This document shows positions 12,857 through 27,073 of a DNA stretch of 64,000 bases, in pieces; the stretch's first letter is position 1, and every line of letters starts with the position of its first letter. Location of the stretch: the NCBI GenBank assembly GCA_035578905.1, contig JAQJVL010000175.1, positions 1,215,001-1,279,000 of the forward strand, written 5' to 3'. The notes under the pieces are model-generated. The model worked only from the letters and a program-made list of their open reading frames with translations. It made no database searches and was not told the origin of the DNA. The stretch comes from Stictocephala bisonia (taxonomy: Eukaryota; Arthropoda; Insecta; Hemiptera; Membracidae). The position numbers were made by a program, and so were the translations under genes.

Positions 12857-13152
12857 CGATATTGACCCACCCTTCCGCCCATACACGAACAGTTGTATAA
12901 AATCACCTACCCACCAATACACGTATAATTGTATTGAGCCATCAACCCACTCATACAGGTAAAGTTATCGATCAACCCACTCACCCATTCAGATATGTAC
13001 AATTGTATTGAAACACTCACCAACCCTTACAAGTAGTTGTACTGACCCACCCATAAACGTAGGTACAGTTGTATTGAACCACTAACCCACCCATACAAGT
13101 ACATTACGTGTGACCAACCCGCCCTCTCATACATGTACGGTGGTATTGAACA
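12857..13152. repeat. Diverged array of the GTACAGTGGTATTGACCCAC minisatellite
   Basis: About eight degenerate units of 35-40 bp, each following CATACACGTACAGTTGTATT-GA-CCACCAACCCAC, lie between the Tigger transposase remnant and its right terminal repeat. The same unit occurs at 21.4-22.0, 36.6 and 46.3 kb. The units here are the most diverged, so this array looks old. Confidence 0.8.
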
Positions 13153-14028
13153 TAGTAGTGCCTATTAAACATCATAAAATGTTATTTTCTTAATTTCTAG
13201 TGATTCAGTGATATTAAGGCAACATTTTGGTAATCCATTACCCCGTCCCGTAAATCAGATATCCTGTTGGATTATCGAGAATCGACTGTTCTAAATAAGT
13301 AAAATTTGTTAGTACTTAAGAATGGAAGTACTGTTTTCTGTATTCAATGGATGTACTATGTGTACTGTATTGACATTGCTAAGCAATGGCTAAATGACAA
13401 AACAATTTATTTATTTAGTAAATCAGAACAAGTTTCAATAAAGTTGGCTTACGGAATTTTGAGGAGAATACATTTTTTAACTATGACGTAGCTTGTGAGG
13501 TTTATCTTGAAGGTTTTGTCAGTTTAAATTGTTGATGACAGTTCATAAATACACTATCGTAACGACTCACTACTCTAAACTGTCTAAACGCAACCCGTCT
13601 TTTTCATTTCCTCGCTGAATGTATCTTGAATGTCCACTCCCCTTCTATGTGAAAGTATATCTGCTATCTAATGTTGATGTTAAGGTCGATTGTTTGTTTG
13701 GTTGTCTGCTTATCTAGTTGATCCAACGTTCCGTTCCCAAATAGTTGCTACACCTGCTGCCGCTGCCATATTGGATTTGGCTCTTTCTCCAATGTTCACT
13801 AATTCACACTATTCATAGTGTAATAACACAGAAAAGCAACGTAAAGGTTCAAACATTGCTGTTACAGATTTATTTTTTACGAATCCATGCTAATTTTCGA
13901 AAATAATATTTTTTTTGTTTTGAAAAACTCCAAAAGCGGCTTAAAACAACTTGCTCAAAATACCTAGTAGATTGCTATTGAAATTGAGCCAATTGAGCAT
14001 GTATTCTTACATAATGTACTGTGGGTAT

Positions 14029-14553
14029 TACCATTGATTTTACTATATAAAGAGATACTCCATCCATATGGGAGAGTTGTGGCGAGGCCCCAAAACTGTT
14101 TTGAGGCCCCACGCTGCGCTGCGCATAGCCCTATTTCCTCTCTCTCGTACGCTCTTCCGTAACATAACAAAAAAATGTCCCTTAACATTTTTCATATTCA
14201 CAAACCCTTAAGGCCTAAATAAAAGATCGCGATTTCTTTCCGTGCAAGACATAGCACAACAAGGAATAATATCCCACTTTGACCCACTATCAAGGCCAAT
14301 CGGCGACAGTAGACACCTTCAGTGGCGACAGTCCGGACGAGCGTCTTAAAAGAAAGATGGGAAAATGGGAGGGAGTGATTAGTTTCCTTTACTACTCCCA
14401 GGTTGTGCAACCGAACAGTCGAAACTGGAGGCAATTTCGACCTCTTTAACTTGATTGACGACATGTTGCAGCACGGTCGCTGCCATATTCCGTGCCTCAA
14501 AATTTATCATTGGATGGAACTATCTTCTATGTATAGTAAAATCAATGGTATTA
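14029..14553. repeat. Inverted repeat pair (foldback-like element)
   Basis: The left arm (14029-14083) contains ATTACCATTGATTTTACTAT, and the right arm (14500-14553) carries its reverse complement. Both arms continue for about 45 bp with mismatches. The 420-bp interior has no convincing coding frame. It may be a MITE or two solo ends. The sequence at 13289-14028 shows nothing that I can assign. Confidence 0.5.
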
Positions 14554-15175
14554 CAGACAGTCTGTTTTATTTCCTCTTTCCTGCACAGCCTATGGGTAGA
14601 TTTCTAGACCCCTAGCTGCACGAAAAATATTATGATAAGATTTTTAAACAAAACCTATTAAAGTCTCATTATAATGATTCACAATGGCATTTGTGTGCAT
14701 AGCTAACATGTTTAAGTAAATAATTATGCTTAATTAGTGTGTTACTATAACAAATATAGACGTTGAAGGCAAAGTAAAACATATAAGCTCTAGAAAAGTT
14801 TACATTTATTGCTAAACAATATTTTTTATTCATTTTGTTTTAATATCCTCTAGAACTGTTATATTATAAAAATTTCTATAATATTTTTTATCTTGTTATA
14901 CTATATGAAGTTGATTAAAAATACAATGAAAAAATATAAGTACATTAGAATATTAGAATACAGACAAATAATACTACTTTGAATTGAATCTTTGAAAACA
15001 GTGTTTGGTTTTAATTAGACATAATTACTTCTGACTCAGGCTTTGCAGGTACTGTAAATGATAATAAGCAATTTACAATCGGAAGTGTGTTTAAGGGACT
15101 CGTATTTGGATATGACGGCCTTAAAGGTAACAAATTTGTGTATACAACAAACAATATAATATGGGAAATTGTTGC

Positions 15176-15224
15176 ATAGACCTTCTATTATACCTTCTAT
15201 TATAGGTATAATAGAAGGTCTATG
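15176..15224. mobile_element. 49-bp palindromic micro-insertion with 8-bp target duplication
   Basis: The insert begins ATAGACCTTCTATTATA and ends with the reverse complement, ...GGTCTATG. It is almost entirely one hairpin, with an internal duplication of CTTCTATTATA. It is flanked by perfect direct repeats ATTGTTGC at 15168-15175 and 15225-15232 (nine bases if the next A is counted). A second, shorter relative lies at 22298-22327. The family name is unknown to me. Confidence 0.7.
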
Positions 15225-15470
15225 ATTGTTGCAAGTTCTTCAGTGAAAATGCTCGATAACTTATTCTAATGAACTGAACTTATTACATATTAGGCACTAT
15301 GGTGCTTAGTGTTACATATTTTGTATTTATGTAGACTTTGTATTTAGTATATTAAAATTTCCATATACTCCCTGATTTTACTGTAAAACTGATGAAAAAG
15401 GATGTATACAAAATTGTTATAAATTTATACTATGAAATAAGATGTACTTCCCACCATACAAACTAGAATA

Positions 15471-16332
15471 GTGGAGAAACCAACAGCATCAGGAGCAATT
15501 ATTATGAAGCTCGAGTCAAAAAGAAGTGAAAACGCCTGGGAGAAAGTGTGGAATGAAGTAATGGAGTTTTCAAGGATTCACAAACTACTTTTATTCTCTG
15601 AAAATATTTGCATCACAACACAATCCAATGAGACTACCACAACATCTCGTTCCTTGGAAAAAGAAAGTCATTCGACTTCAAGTTCACATATTGCGGCCAA
15701 ACGTCGATGAGTTATTTCAAAAACTCTTAATGAATATTTTGTCATGTCTACTGTTGGACAGTCAAGAGGAGTCGATACAGAGAGTTTGAGTGATAACAGT
15801 GAAGTGAACAGCAAGGTACAGTACCGTTGTGACCTTTATTACTCAATACTTGATACTTTGATCAGTGAACTCAAAAGAAAGTTTGCCGGTGAAGCAATGG
15901 AAGTAGCAAATGCGAGTGAAGAGTTCCTTTGCCTCAATGTATATATAAATCTGAATCGTTTATACAGAAATATCCAGTGCCGGGATTGAACCAAACTATG
16001 CTCATATCAGAAATGAGCATCCTACGGTGCGTTCTCGAGTGGTTAAAATATTAAAAGAACTGGTTTTAATTCAAGATGATATTTGTCCCAATTTCAAACT
16101 GCTTTTTAAGATTTGTCTTACCCTTTCATCTAATAGTGCTTCTTGTGAACGATCGTTCTCGACAATGAGAAGAATTAATCAATGGCTTAGGTCATCAATG
16201 GGCCAAGAACGTTTCTCCAGTTTGGCTGTCATTTATTCAGAATCTGATTTAGTAAAAAACCTCAACTTGGATAAACTAACGGATAAATGTGCAAAAAAGG
16301 TAATAGAAAATTGCCTCTTATTTAATTATTAA
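15471..16332 (+). pseudogene. hAT-family (ZMYM1/TTF-type) transposase remnant
   Basis: Three frames give the last third of a hAT transposase of the type often annotated as zinc finger MYM-type 1-like. The final piece (16027-16332) has the C-terminal dimerisation region: a run of helices around SSNSASCERSFSTMRRINQW, close to the family's N/S-ASxERSFSxxRRIKxxLRSxM signature. Earlier pieces (15471-15710 and 15744-15989) carry the linker with LISELKRKF. Stops separate the pieces, and the N-terminal zinc finger and catalytic Asp are not seen. The right end of the element may be near 16677, where a C-run and CTAACTCCGCCCATG resemble hAT ends. Confidence 0.75.
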
Positions 16333-16689
16333 TAAAGGAGTGCTAATATTGTAGTGCTAATGTGTTAATAAAAGGGTTACATTGCTTGACAATATGAGAC
16401 CGTTCTATTGTAGAAAGTAAATATGTATATACCTGGTTTATATTGCTATACAACCATTATTATGTTTATGTTTGGTAAAAATAAACATCAATTTCATGTT
16501 CTGAGTTTAACTATTTTGTCATTCAAAAAAGGTACCTAAATGTCATGTTTTTAAGCTGCAATTTTTAAAAATGTCCCCCAGACCCCTCGGAAAAAGGAAT
16601 ACTGGAAATTTAATGCGTGGTAAACTTGTTACTTGTGTCCCCCCCCCCCCCCACATAAAAGGTCTAACTCCGCCCATGTATCTAGGTTG

Positions 16690-17900
16690 TTTATGTTTAT
16701 GATATGTCTGGGCAGAAGATTGTAAAATTTTGCACAGATATAATTTGGGTCGGATTAAGATGAAGTTATTCTATGGTGTTTGAGGTTGAAATTAGTTTTG
16801 TTTCTTGTATTGTAATTATGTGTGGTGTTATTGAGATTATTTGAATGAGTTTTTGCAAAAAGTATGGTTTGAAATATATACAGTGCTGGTAGAGTTAGTA
16901 TGTTTAGTTCATTGAAAATTGGTTTGCAATGATTTAATTGTTTAATAGCTCTGAGAGCCCGCTATTGTAGAATAAGTATTTTTGATATGTTTTCCTTTGA
17001 TGTTCCACCCCAGGCAACTAGACCATAGGACAGATGTGACCCAACAAGTGCGTGGTATGCCAGAAGAGCATATTTTTCTCCACCCAGCTTGCGAATTTAG
17101 TTTATGACGTAAATTGCTGATAAGACTTTTTTCTCGAGATAATGTATCTTCTCAATTTTGACACCGAGGAAATTTGTTTCATTTGTAATTTGGTTTTGGT
17201 AGTTGCCAGCGTTAATGTCTCCAGTTTATCTCAAAAAGTTTATTATTGATGTCTTTGTCATTAATGTTTAGATTCATATATGTTACATCTGTTGTAGTTA
17301 ATAAAAGATTCTGTTGATTTTTTGTTTATTTTGTCCTCCGCTTTGTAAGGCAGTAATATTGTTGTATCGTCTGCGTACATAAAACAATGTATGGTGTCTG
17401 AAAATTTGAGTGGTAAATGGTTTATGTAGACTAGAAAAAGGAGGGGGCCCAGGATTGAACCTTGTGGCACCCATCTTTTGCCTGTTTCTGGTGTTGACTG
17501 GACTTTAGTAATTAATTAATTTTATATCAATTTAGTAAAGTTTATAATAGAAATAGTTCTTTAGCCAGTCTATTACTTTGCCGGTTATGTTTGTATATAA
17601 GTATTTCCCAGTCTATACAACCAAAGGCTTTCTGTTAATCGATGAAAATTCCCAGCCTTTTGTTTCTGTTTTCCCATTCGGTAAGGATTTTGTTGACTAT
17701 GTGTATAATGGCTGTTGTTTGGTTTTTCTCTTGATGAAGCGTGTTGGTTGGGATGGAATTAGTTGATGTTATTAAGGTGTTGTATACAATCCTTTCTAGA
17801 ATCTTAGAGAAGAATGACAGGATAGAAATCAGATGGTAGTTTTCTTTTATGCTATTGTTGTACATCTTAAATTTAGGTCTTATTATAGCTGTCTTCATAT
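16690..17900 (-). pseudogene. LINE (Jockey-like) RT and 3' domain, decayed
   Basis: Minus-strand frames give, in order, RT block residues HLISILSFFSKILERIVYNT (about 17830), and PQGSILGPLLFLVYINHLP with a YADDTTIL active site (17470-17350). After these comes a decayed C-terminal part with KIHYLEKKVLSAIYVI, LSYGLVAWGG and RALRAIKQL (17180-16950). The catalytic YADD is intact, but stops and frameshifts divide the copy and a segment between the first two blocks is missing. It lies in the VMA21 first intron. Confidence 0.8.
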
Positions 17901-21659
<3,759 letters not shown>

Positions 21660-21985
21660 TACTACTGTGTCTGTATGGGTGGCCGGGTGGGTCAGTACCG
21701 AATTGCCTGTATAGGAGGGCTGGTGGGTCAGTACCACTTTGCTTGTATAGGAGGACTGGTGGTTCAGTACCACTTTGCCTGTATGGATGGGCGGTTGGGT
21801 CAGTACCACTGTGCCTGTATGGGTGGCCGGGTGGGTCAGTACAACCTTTCCAGTATGTGAGGGCTGGTGGGTCAGTACCACTTTGCCTGTATGGGTGGGC
21901 GGGTCGGTCAGTACCACTGTGCCTGTATGGGTGGGCGGGTTGGTCAGTACCACAGTGTCTGTATGGGTGGCCGGGTGGTCAGTAG
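21660..21985. repeat. Minisatellite, inverted orientation, exact 36-bp period
   Basis: Nine units of 36 bp (GTACCACTTTGCCTGTATGG, then GTGGGCGGGTGGGTCA) are the reverse complement of the array on the left. Because 36 is a multiple of three, several frames stay open here; they are not genes. The turn between orientations is near 21655-21662. Confidence 0.9.
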
Positions 21986-22297
21986 ACTAATTGGATTGGT
22001 GGAGCCTCTTAGTCAGTATGTACTATATGGTAAATAAAAATAGGAAATATAATCATCTGAAATTTAAATTGTTGTTTACAACCTGACTTAACCTTGTTAA
22101 TAGATAAATAATAAATAATTGTGATAATAATTGCTAGTTAATTAATAAATGAAGCGTTTAACATTTTTATTGTAACGTAAAGAATTAGGTATTACATAAT
22201 TTTCGGTAACGAGATTGAAGAGTTGAATGATGTTTTTACTTTTCTGATTCGGCTGTTATTTATGATACCATCATTTCAGCAGATATTTTCTATTATC

Positions 22298-22327
22298 ATA
22301 GACCTTCTATATAATAGAAGGTCTATG
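22298..22327. mobile_element. 30-bp palindromic micro-insertion with 8-bp target duplication
   Basis: The sequence begins ATAGACCTTCTATATAAT and returns through its complement to GGTCTATG. It is flanked by perfect direct repeats CTATTATC at 22290-22297 and 22328-22335. It shares its arms with the 49-bp palindrome at 15176-15224 but inserted at an unrelated target. Confidence 0.7.
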
Positions 22328-22639
22328 CTATTATCTCTCCACATTTTTAACTATGACAAAATTTAACTATGTTAAGTCTAAGCAATAATAATATATGAAA
22401 AGTAATTGAATGTTCAGTGAAATTTTGATTGTTATATTTTCTTTTAACACTAAAATTATTCTTATTTTATTATTCTTATCAATTCATTGTATTGGTTGTT
22501 TTGCATAATTTATCGTGTTTTTTCTAAATGGTACACATAATATCCATCATGCAGTGATCATGCAGAATTAAAATAAACGAAATAAAATCTCACCATGTTA
22601 CCTTTACATTGTTTACTACAAAATGTCCTCTAGTTTCAC

Positions 22640-23670
22640 TAAATAATATAATTTTGCCTCAGACAAGTAATGTTAAATATCTTTGTATACATCTGGATCG
22701 GAGACTAACATGGCAGCTACATGTTTGGAAGAGACTACAATTCAATTTAAAACTGCGGAAATTGTCATGACTTCTAGGCAGAACATCAAAATTATCAACA
22801 GAAAATAAACTTCTAATTTATTAAGTTATACTGAAACCAGTTTGGACTTATGCATTAAGATCTGAGGAACAACCTCAACTTCCAACATTGAAATTATTCA
22901 AAGGTTCTAATCTAAAACCCTAAGATTTATTCTAGATGTCCCTCGGTATGATAGAAATCAAACCATTCAAAAAGATCTTAGAACTTAGGCGGCCGGTGTC
23001 ATAACTAGAATCTACAGTTTCCGGTGACAACCGCGTCAAGGTACTATCTACAATATTTACATTCAAAAAGACACTAAAATTCCATATGTAAATGATCTAA
23101 TCAAAACGAAAAACTTGAAATACCTTCAGAGACTCGAGAACCACCAAAACTACATGGCAGTTAGTCTTTTGGACAATAGCAGCAGTGTTTACCGCCTTAA
23201 GAGACACAGTGTTCTCCATTTAAAAAACAGATATAACTAATTTTCTTTTTCCCTTCAATTCTTTCTACTTTTAAAACACTGTAAATCAGGACAACCAATG
23301 GGTTGTTTCTGACTCTGGTTAATTACACTGACGAGATTTACTTATTGTTAAAATTGTGAATAAAATAAATGTTTAAAAATATATCTGGTTACTCACTTTG
23401 TTGTTGTGATTGTTTTCTCTCAATCTTATATACAATGTGCACTTGTGCTATTTATTCAAGAGCTGTTACTTAAATTGTTCACCATTTTACAAATAAGTTA
23501 GTATTTATATATATATTCCAGTTGTTGATTTGTTATATTATTAATTATTATTCTATTATTTAAGACATTGTGTCTGATCGTTAATATACTCATTGTTATA
23601 TTTTCAGGAACTTTAACTTTGTAATTATGATATGTATTGTGGCTTTGCCGTTGGATATAATAAATAAATA
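22640..23670 (+). pseudogene. LINE (Jockey-like) 3' end
   Basis: The frame pieces include VKYLCIHLDRRLTWQLHVWK, LGRTSKLSTENKLL, ILKPVWTYALRS and LRFILDVPRYDRNQTIQKDL. The distal tail PYVNDLIKTKNLKYLQRLEN is followed by LKRHSVLHLKNRY. This is the region after the RT active site in Jockey-type LINEs. It has several stops, and the RT core is absent, so it is a 5'-truncated copy. The 3' part ends at about 23670 in an ATAATAAATAAATA tail, as expected of a LINE. Confidence 0.8.
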
Positions 23671-23981
23671 AACTAAAATGCTTTTATGTTTACAAATACT
23701 TATAATTTGAATTAAGGAAATTATAAATCTCATACATTTTGCATACTATTTGGAAGTTTGCGGGCACTAGTATATAGTATATAGTATTAAAGGACCTTCT
23801 CTATGGTTACATACAACGTTATGGAGGATGTTTTAAGTTAGTAGTGGAGGGTTATTGTTATTGAATTTTACTTGTCTTTGTTTTTGCAACTTTCACAACT
23901 AACTGTGAGTGGAAAAGTACTGACTGCAGGGTAGTGTGGTATAGAGGAGTTGAGATATATTTTGCAATTTTTGTTAATTAC

Positions 23982-24017
23982 CTTCGTTGTATTAGCAAAC
24001 TCAAGAAAATTAGACAT
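23982..24017 (-). CDS. VMA21: Candidate VMA21 first coding exon
   Basis: The middle exon needs an upstream exon that ends in phase 0. Here a minus-strand frame MSNFLEFANTTK ends in phase 0 at a GAAG|GTAATT donor. Joining it would give about 94 residues; an in-frame ATG upstream at 24062 would give about 109. VMA21 proteins are about 100 residues, with a poorly conserved polar N-terminus, so length and phase both fit. The position, just upstream of the plus-strand gene at 24318, would make a head-to-head pair. The sequence itself has no diagnostic motif and the donor is only fair, so this is an inference. If correct, the first intron is about 13 kb. Confidence 0.35.
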
Positions 24018-24317
24018 ATACTTTAATTTTTTGAAATATTTTTCATGTTTTTGACGAAACACACTTTTAATAATTATTTTGTCTTAAAGTAGAAATATTC
24101 TATCCCTGTACTCTGAGTTATTGTCGTCTGCTTGCAAGAGCCCGCGGAGCGTGTGAATTGGGTTTTCGTGAGTGCATTAACCTTTATCCGGTTCACGGAA
24201 TTTACCGGTTACGATATAGTTTGGTTTGAATTGTGTTGAAATAGTGAGAGGATTAGAGGAAAAGTACTGTCAATATAAACAAACATAAGTTACGATTTTA
24301 AAGTCCTAGCAATTAAA
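24018..24317. promoter_or_regulatory. Probable promoter / 5' UTR region, possibly bidirectional
   Basis: This interval lies between the candidate VMA21 start (minus) and the ATG of the plus-strand gene. A short GC-rich patch (GCCCGCGGAGCG, about 24142-24153) stands out in AT-rich surroundings, as expected of a promoter core. No clear TATA box is seen. The plus-strand 5' UTR probably starts within 24150-24200, which is inferred from the GC patch only. Confidence 0.35.
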
Positions 24318-24750
24318 ATGCCGTCAGTTTTTAACCATGATAACTCTTGCTGGGGCGTGAAGAGATCTTTCTGTGATGTATTTCAGTATGAATTACAGAA
24401 AGAGGAGCCAACCAGTAAATCATCAGAACTTAGCGTTATGCCAAATTCAGTCTGTCCATCTTCAGTTAACAATTCGATTCAATATAGTGTTTCTTCAAAC
24501 GGATATTATGGATACCAGCCACATACAGTTCCTACAGATAAGATTAACGATGATACAATTTGTGAATGCAGTGATAATAACTGTGCAATGGATGTGGACG
24601 ATAACTCTAATGGTTGTCAAAATGTGACCCTACAAAACCAATTAATGATCAACTGTAATATTCTTGATTCAGCCCTCTTTCTAAACCATAAAAGAAAAAG
24701 GCATTTAGCAGACAACTCTGAAGATGGTACTAAAAGAATGAGGCAAGGAG
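24318..24750 (+). CDS. Unrecognised host gene, first coding exon
   Basis: The exon encodes 144 codons plus one base, beginning MPSVFNHDNSCWGVKRSFCD, and stops at a strong GAG|GTAAGA donor. I do not recognise the family. The protein is polar and rich in Ser and Asn, with Cys-rich acidic stretches (CECSDNNCAMDVDD) and a basic patch KRKRHLADNSEDGTKRMR that resembles a nuclear localisation signal. The open frame continues 28 codons past the donor to a stop at 24833, so an intron-retained form is possible. Phase 1 at the donor matches the acceptor of the exon at 32609. The start was chosen because this is the first ATG after a GC-containing leader. A nuclear regulatory role is a guess from composition only. 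Confidence 0.65.
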
Positions 24751-25009
24751 GTAAGATTTTTATTAAAACAATTAATAAACATCCTACAGTGATTGGTCCA
24801 AGGACTTGCAATATAATTTCTGTTGACACATGACTTGTCCATTCACATAATGTAAAGTTTTCCTAATAAAGATGCTTAGGCCCAACAAATATCAACATTT
24901 ATTATAAATGGTAAACAATGAAAAATTGGCCATTAAAAATTCTCCTTAGGCTACTTTTTTTTACATTTTATTGTGACTTGATTAGGCCTAGTTTGTAAAT
25001 TGACATAGT

Positions 25010-25110
25010 TATGCCTATAGTATAAGGCTAATAGTAATAGGTACTATTAGTACCTATTATAGGTACTATTATTAATACCTATTATATATTAGTACCTAAG
25101 TAATAGGCTA
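25010..25110. repeat. Short palindromic repeat of TAATAGGTACTATTA
   Basis: Alternating copies of TAATAGGTACTATTAGTACC and its complement create overlapping hairpins in about 100 bp. It lies in the intron of the unrecognised gene. Confidence 0.6.
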
Positions 25111-25719
25111 CTAACTTACTTCAGACAAAACAATTAGACTGGGCAGGCAATTGATGAAAGCTTGCCATAGGTGAAAGATGAATATAATGACACTTGTTTT
25201 GCATTTTTTCTTAGCATATTCCTATACAACCAGCTGTCCATTAGGATTGTTGTTTATCCCGGTAACTTAGAACAAGGGACGGTTGGTATAAGGATGCACA
25301 GTAGACTGACGTCACTCATCTAATGAATCAGCTGGTTTGATTATTGTAACTACTTTGATTAAGTACACACAGCTATTTGGGTAATTATGCACTTTCTTGC
25401 TACCTCTGAAAGTACGATTTCATGTTAATAAACAGGTGAAAAATGAGTTTATATCTCTTGAGGAGTTTGATTTCATCCGCGGAAAACTCGTATTTTACTG
25501 AAAAATCGAAAAACTAGATTTTTATCTAATAATGAAAAAACCAACTTTTTTAAAAATCGTTATTTTTCGACAAATTTTTTTACATTTCTCGTGTTTTTTT
25601 ATGCTGAACACAAATATATAACTGGTTTTGTAGTAAAATTATTTTTTCAGCTCAAAAAAATGCATGTTTTGCTGACAGAACCACAAATATTAAGTAGGCT
25701 ATTTAGGAATTCATCTTGA

Positions 25720-26527
25720 TAGTGAGGTTAGTTGGAAAATCCACATAATTAATTTGAAAAACAAAATTAACAATGTTCTACAGTACTTTTATTTTCTTAG
25801 AAATTTATGTAATATAAGAGTCTTGCGCATGTTATATTTTTCATTGATACAAAGCAGAATAGAATACGGAATAACTTTTTGGGGTAGTACTTATGACACC
25901 AACTTAAACATTTATTTTATTTATTTATTTTTATTTATTCTTAAGACGCCGATCGTCAAGATATGGGCGAATATGGATTTCGAATGAGTGTGATGAGTGT
26001 AGATGAGCGAATGTAGTCATTGTTACAAACTAAGGCCGACTATTCCTTAGAAAGTGTCATTAATTAATAGCCCAATGACAAATGAACAGCCGGTGGTTAT
26101 CAGCTGATCCTTCTCAAAATGTATTGACTCTTTAATAACATAATATATTATCAACAGAAACATGCAATTAGATTAATTTTAAAGAAAAGTAAATTTGCTC
26201 GTTCCGTTCCTCTTTTTGTAGAATTAAAAATTCGTAAAATATATTTTTGTGTACAAAGTTTTAAAAATTTTTTATTGTAAAAGTGGCAACATACCACAAA
26301 ATTCAGTAGAGTATAAGCAAAAATTAAGAACAAAAAATCAATTTCCAGTACCAAAACCTAATAACACCTTTTATACTAAAACCATAAATTTTATAGCACC
26401 TAGAATATTTAATAAATTACCTAATAAATTTAAGCAGCTACACAACTTTAGAATAGTTTTGAAAAAGCTAAAATATTGGCTGTTTACATTAGAGGACCCA
26501 AATTTTCTAATTGACATTCCAACGTAG
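25720..26527 (+). pseudogene. LINE 3' end, itself interrupted
   Basis: The 5' piece has KINNVLQYFYFLRNLCN and SLIQSRIEYGITFWGSTYDT, the helical region after the RT domain. After a 230-base interruption (about 25912-26145), the frame resumes with QKHAIRLILKKSKFARS and ends PKPNNTFYTKTINFIAPRIF, then NKLPNKFKQLHNFR before the stop at 26525. The insert starts with an ATTTATTTTATTTATT run and carries no frame. Stops are present in both pieces. Confidence 0.75.
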
Positions 26528-26975
26528 TGCACATGTGTTTCCTTCTTTTTGTTCTTCTTTTGTTTTTCTTATTAAGCTCTTTTCTTTAATGAGCCATCAA
26601 TTGTTATTTTACTTAGTTTATTCGTTATTATAAATTCATTGTTCTGTAGACTAATGTTTACAGTGGAAGCACCAATTTTAGTCAACAATCGTCCTAATTC
26701 AATAATTTATAATATGAACTAAAAATCTATTAATGTGACCGAAAAAATTTAAAATTAGTAATAATTTACATTCACTATCTGAACGCTTCTTAAAAAGACA
26801 TTTATTTTAAGAAATAGGAACCTCCAGATGGGCAAAAAATGCCTTGGAGGCCCTAAATTTTCTCCTTTTGCTTATATAAAACACACACTTTAAAATGCAA
26901 TGTAGCCTTTAATTCTAATAATCTTGGATACACCATCATTCGTTTGTTTTGATATGGCTGATCAAGGTAGAATCT

Positions 26976-26981
<6 letters not shown>

Positions 26982-27068
<87 letters not shown>
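26982..27068. repeat. (TA)n microsatellite
   Basis: About 43 uninterrupted TA repeats lie inside the LINE-derived insertion. Tyr-Ile open frames across it are artefacts. Confidence 0.98.

Positions 27069-27073
<5 letters not shown>

Larger units (their letters stand above)
12339..13288 (+). mobile_element. Second Tigger/pogo relic, carrying a minisatellite
   Basis: The left end CAGTTGACTCACAGTAGTCC follows TA. The right end reverse-complements to CAGTCGATTCTCGATAATCC and is followed by TT (decayed TA). Both resemble Tigger/pogo ends. A remnant of the transposase C-terminus lies at about 12530-12725. The remaining right part is a 36-40 bp minisatellite (12857-13152), which is not a normal Tigger component. 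Confidence 0.75.
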
